Below are positions 4,068-5,243 of a stretch of DNA of 5,243 nt, piece by piece (positions within the stretch are counted from its first letter, which is position 1; each line of letters opens with the position of its first letter). Source of the DNA: Minisyncoccota bacterium (GTDB lineage Bacteria > Patescibacteriota > Minisyncoccia > UBA6257 > 1-14-0-10-40-38). The notes under the pieces are model-generated. The model did not search any database. It was not told the DNA's origin and was given only the letters and a program-made list of their open reading frames with translations. Made by a program: the position numbers and the translations under genes. The DNA lies in contig JAGVPS010000077.1 of the NCBI GenBank assembly GCA_020052135.1, positions 1-5,243 of the forward strand, in the 5' to 3' direction.

Positions 4068-5243
4068 TTAAAATGTTGTTGTATGCATCGTATCGATCGA
4101 CTCAAAGCTTGCTTTTTCAGCGTCAAAGCGGAGGCGCACGGTGCCCAGGGGGCCATTTCGATGTTTTGCAATAATGATTTCTGCGATATTCTCCTCCTCA
4201 GAAGAGACGCTCGTTTTGTCGCGGTCTTTTCTGTATATAAAGAGTACAACATCAGCATCTTGTTCAATGGAGCCGGATTCTCGAAGGTCGGAGAGTCTCG
4301 GCACTTTGATTTCTCGCTGGTCAACTGCCCGCGAGAGTTGTGAAAGCGCGAGCACCGGGACGTTCAGTTCTCGGGCGAGTCCCTTCAGCCCCCGCGAGAT
4401 CTCGGTAATTTGTTGGACTATATTGTCCGAATTTGTTCGCGGTTGCATAAGCTGGAGGTAGTCAACAACAATGAGCGAGAGTCCCTGGTCTACCTGGAGG
4501 CGGCGAGCCATAGAACGCATTTGGAGGATATTGGGGGATGGAGTGTCGTCGATATAGATAGGCGCGCGGGATAGTTTGTCGAGGGCATGCTGAATCAGCG
4601 CGAAGTCAGTGTCGTCTTTAAGGCGCCCGGTGCGCAGTTTCCACAAGGGTACGCGCGCTTCTGCGGATATAAGACGGTCAACTACCTGTTCGCGGGACAT
4701 CTCAAGAGAAAAAAGGCCTACGGATTCATTCTTTGCAATTGCTGCATGTCTCACAATATCCAGCGCGAGTGAAGTTTTTCCCAATGATGGCCGAGCGCCT
4801 ATGATAATAAGGTCAGATTTCTGGAGGCCGGACAAAATGTTGTCGAGTCCTTTAAACCCGGTTTCTACGCCGCGAAGCCCGCCCTCGCCCCGATGCAGTT
4901 TTTCGATGCGTTCATAGGCTCCCTGAAGCTCGTCTTTGACTGCGGTGAATTTTTGCGTTATGGAGCGTTGGGAAATGGAAAATATTTTCTGTTCAACCGC
5001 ATCCAGGAGTTGCTCTACGTCGTCGCTGGGATTCAGGGCATGCTCGGTTATCTCAGACCCGGCGCTCACGAGGTCGCGCAGCACCTTTTTTTCCTTAACG
5101 ATTTTTGCATAGTGCCCGATGTGGGATGCGGTAGGGACAGAGCTCACGAGCTTCGTGAGATATGAGGAGCCGCCGACAGCTTCAAGCTTGCCCTCTTCTT
5201 TGAGCTTGCCGCTCACCGTCAAGATATCGATGGGTTCATGCCG
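4068..5243 (-). CDS. dnaB: Replicative DNA helicase DnaB, 5' end outside window
   Basis: The frame is open to the right edge (reading RHEPIDILTVSGKLKEEGKLE), giving 391 residues; about 60-80 N-terminal residues are missing. The TTG at 5222 is internal, since EPID..T...L....LE..GG is a conserved stretch of the N-terminal domain. The N-domain helices and linker run to about residue 120. The RecA-type motor follows, with Walker A GARPSLGKTS (about 149-158), FSLEMSREQ (about 178-186), Walker B IVVDYLQLM (about 258-266), SQLSRAVDQR (about 301-310), PRLSDLRESGSIEQDADVV and IIIAKHRNGPLGTVRLRF at the C-terminus. The hexamer unwinds DNA at the replication fork. There is no intein at Walker A or the other usual sites. 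It is the upstream gene of the minus-strand group with recR. Confidence 0.98.
   Translation of the reverse strand, partial: RHEPIDILTVSGKLKEEGKLEAVGGSSYLTKLVSSVPTASHIGHYAKIVKEKKVLRDLVSAGSEITEHALNPSDDVEQLLDAVEQKIFSISQRSITQKFTAVKDELQGAYERIEKLHRGEGGLRGVETGFKGLDNILSGLQKSDLIIIGARPSLGKTSLALDIVRHAAIAKNESVGLFSLEMSREQVVDRLISAEARVPLWKLRTGRLKDDTDFALIQHALDKLSRAPIYIDDTPSPNILQMRSMARRLQVDQGLSLIVVDYLQLMQPRTNSDNIVQQITEISRGLKGLARELNVPVLALSQLSRAVDQREIKVPRLSDLRESGSIEQDADVVLFIYRKDRDKTSVSSEEENIAEIIIAKHRNGPLGTVRLRFDAEKASFESIDTMHTTTF

Noticed and set aside
1..5243. CRISPR array, transposase, integrase, toxin-antitoxin or defence genes
   Set aside because: No regularly spaced direct repeats and no proteins of these families were found on either strand.

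Overview
The window looks like a piece of chromosome from a Candidate Phyla Radiation (Patescibacteria, probably Parcubacteria-like) bacterium. This is inferred from the protein family forms (a divergent Mur-ligase-like protein beside a class B penicillin-binding protein, a dnaB-recR-DUF1653 cluster, small hypothetical proteins of the kind common in this group), scarce Shine-Dalgarno sites, and palindromic GC-rich repeats between genes. TGA is used as a normal stop (ends of the penicillin-binding protein and rplU), which argues against the CPR lineages that recode TGA as glycine.

Layout. Bases 2-454 (+) are the C-terminal end of a transpeptidase, followed at 495-1310 (+) by a MurF-like protein that has lost its main catalytic motifs and its whole C-terminal domain. 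Bases 1311-1606 hold no protein gene but are dense in RNA structure: an intact tRNA-Glu(CTC) at 1394-1469 inside a 15-bp inverted repeat, flanked by what look like the two halves of a second, disrupted tRNA-Glu, with two GC-rich palindromes in the 3' part. Next come an unrecognised 255-residue protein (1607-2374), a three-helix membrane protein (2380-2718), a structured leader (2749-2798) and rplU (2820-3131), all on +. A bidirectional terminator at 3146-3167 separates these from a convergent minus-strand group read as dnaB (4068-5243, 5' end outside the window), recR (3386-4003) and a DUF1653 protein (3166-3402).

Functionally this is mostly housekeeping: peptidoglycan cross-linking, translation (tRNA-Glu, L21), replication (DnaB) and recombinational repair (RecR). 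The parts that ordinary annotation does not explain are the degenerate Mur-like protein, the nested tRNA-Glu locus, and the leader of rplU with two competing pairings. No phage, CRISPR, transposase or defence system is visible.
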